From Verrucomicrobiales bacterium (GTDB lineage Bacteria > Verrucomicrobiota > Verrucomicrobiia > Limisphaerales > UBA9464), in contig JAIXZE010000309.1 of the NCBI GenBank assembly GCA_027489875.1, positions 1 to 42,965 of the forward strand: a stretch of 42,965 nucleotides of DNA. The letters run 5' to 3'. A model generated the notes under the pieces. That model saw only the letters and a program-made list of their open reading frames with translations, was not told the DNA's origin and made no database searches. A program made the position numbers and the translations under genes. Numbering within the stretch: the first letter of the stretch is position 1; each line of letters begins with the position of its first letter. This document shows, one piece after another, positions 42,237 to 42,965 of this stretch.

Positions 42237-42965
42237 CTACCGTCGCGGTCCGGCCGCCATTCCGGAGGGCATTCCCGGGACCAGGATCCGGACCGGGCTT
42301 TCCTTCAACCGCGATCCCGTGACGCGGTAAACGCGGAGTTCGCGGTCGGGATGGCATTGCACCACCACATGCCGTCCATCCGGGGTGAAGACCACGCCCT
42401 CCGGGATCCGGCCGGTGGGCAATGTCTGACGGTGCACCCATCGATCGCCCTCGCGTCCGAACAGGACAATCAGGCCGTGATCCTTGAACAGCGGGCCGCC
42501 GGGGGCGGTGTTGGATCCATTCATCAGGACGGCGACACCAAGCTTGCCGTCGGGGCTGAGTTCGAAGCTTTCGGGACCGGAAGCGAGCGGCAGGTACTGC
42601 GTGGTCCGGAAGGAATCGCCGGTGACCTGGACCACGGACAGGGCGTCGACGTCGTCGCCGTTGCCCGCACCGCCACCCGCGGTGAGGACGAATCGGCCAT
42701 CCGGTGTGAACCGCACCCGATAGGGGCGTCCGCAAACGGAGATCCGACGCTGGGTGTCGACGAGGCGATCCCCGTCCCAACGCAGGACGGCGAGGACGGA
42801 GGCCTTGTTGATGGACGCCACCACCCAGCGGCCGTCGGGGCTGCAGGAGACATCGGAAACCTCGGCCGTGGGTTCCGCGATGCGGAGGACTTCGACGTGC
42901 CGGAGTTGGCCGTTGGCGAAGGTGAACGACGATACGGTGCCATCAGCACGATTCGCGGCGGCCAC
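42237..42965 (-). CDS. Beta-propeller protein, C-terminal part (partial)
   Basis: The C-terminal 242 residues of a gene whose start lies beyond the right end of the window. The sequence shows YVTN/lactonase-type propeller blades: VSDVSCSPDGRWVVASI, YRVRFTPDGRFVLTAGGG, PESFELSPDGKLGVAVL and PEGVVFTPDGRHVVVQC, each with the SPDGR/TPDGR turn. It ends VPGMPSGMAAGPRR. Such proteins are usually exported, and some are lactonases, but catalytic residues cannot be judged from this fragment. It converges with the dikinase gene, 45 bp apart. Confidence 0.8.
   Translation of the reverse strand: MAAANRADGTVSSFTFANGQLRHVEVLRIAEPTAEVSDVSCSPDGRWVVASINKASVLAVLRWDGDRLVDTQRRISVCGRPYRVRFTPDGRFVLTAGGGAGNGDDVDALSVVQVTGDSFRTTQYLPLASGPESFELSPDGKLGVAVLMNGSNTAPGGPLFKDHGLIVLFGREGDRWVHRQTLPTGRIPEGVVFTPDGRHVVVQCHPDRELRVYRVTGSRLKESPVRILVPGMPSGMAAGPRR

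Overview
The window looks like chromosome from a high-GC Gram-negative bacterium, most likely a member of the Verrucomicrobiota. This is inference from gene content: multi-domain exported proteins with lamin-tail (LTD) and CotH domains, a PEP-CTERM-type protein, a DUF6807/Gfo-Idh-MocA pair, a periplasmic-propeller histidine kinase, short intergenic palindromic repeats and weak Shine-Dalgarno sites. There are no phage, plasmid, integrase or intact transposase genes and no CRISPR array.

Layout. 1-1369 is a gene-free mosaic of repeats that includes an 85-bp AT-rich element with terminal inverted repeats. 1370-5175 (minus) is a two-component pair: a LuxR-type response regulator and its propeller-type sensor kinase. 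5499-14231 (plus) holds a small exported protein and two exported LTD/CotH proteins, the second 1756 residues long, separated by a 121-bp tandem repeat. 14285-14868 (minus) is a DUF433/DUF5615 toxin-antitoxin-like pair. 14984-17898 (minus) is a three-gene cluster: DUF6807 lipoprotein, small lipoprotein, Tat-exported Gfo/Idh/MocA oxidoreductase. 18155-21040 (plus) holds an ATP-grasp-like protein, MarC, an SRPBCC protein and a small two-TM protein. 21044-25095 (minus) holds a YaeQ-like protein, BioB, two perfect palindromes, and a tightly overlapping moaC-ruvA-DUF374 operon. 25240-28929 holds a GH15-like protein, an exported transglutaminase-like protein and a TerB/DUF697-like protein. 29340-34174 (plus) holds D-lactate dehydrogenase, a YegS-type lipid kinase, a PEP-CTERM-type protein and DinB. 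34032-36512 (minus) holds RibD, whose 3' end overlaps dinB antiparallel, and an exported protein. 36696-38051 is NADP-isocitrate dehydrogenase with a clear terminator. tRNA-Asn(GTT) follows on the minus strand, then an exported dikinase-like protein of 1043 residues, and at the right edge a partial beta-propeller protein.

Housekeeping genes (bioB, moaC, ruvA, ribD, dinB, icd, ldhA-like, tRNA-Asn) are interleaved with exported, lineage-type proteins. Three exported proteins carry kinase-type folds: two CotH-like proteins and one dikinase. The dikinase places the phosphohistidine domain before the ATP-grasp domain, as plant glucan water dikinases do, yet begins with a signal peptide.

The most striking non-coding structure is a dispersed palindromic element present in about eight full, partial or decayed copies. 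Full copies are about 120-135 bp. They have outer inverted repeats of about 20 bp and two internal 18-nt hairpins whose loops (TCCT and AGGA) are complementary. Because this element and the 121-bp repeat leave reading frames open, they create false N-terminal extensions on several neighbouring genes; starts here were placed downstream of them.
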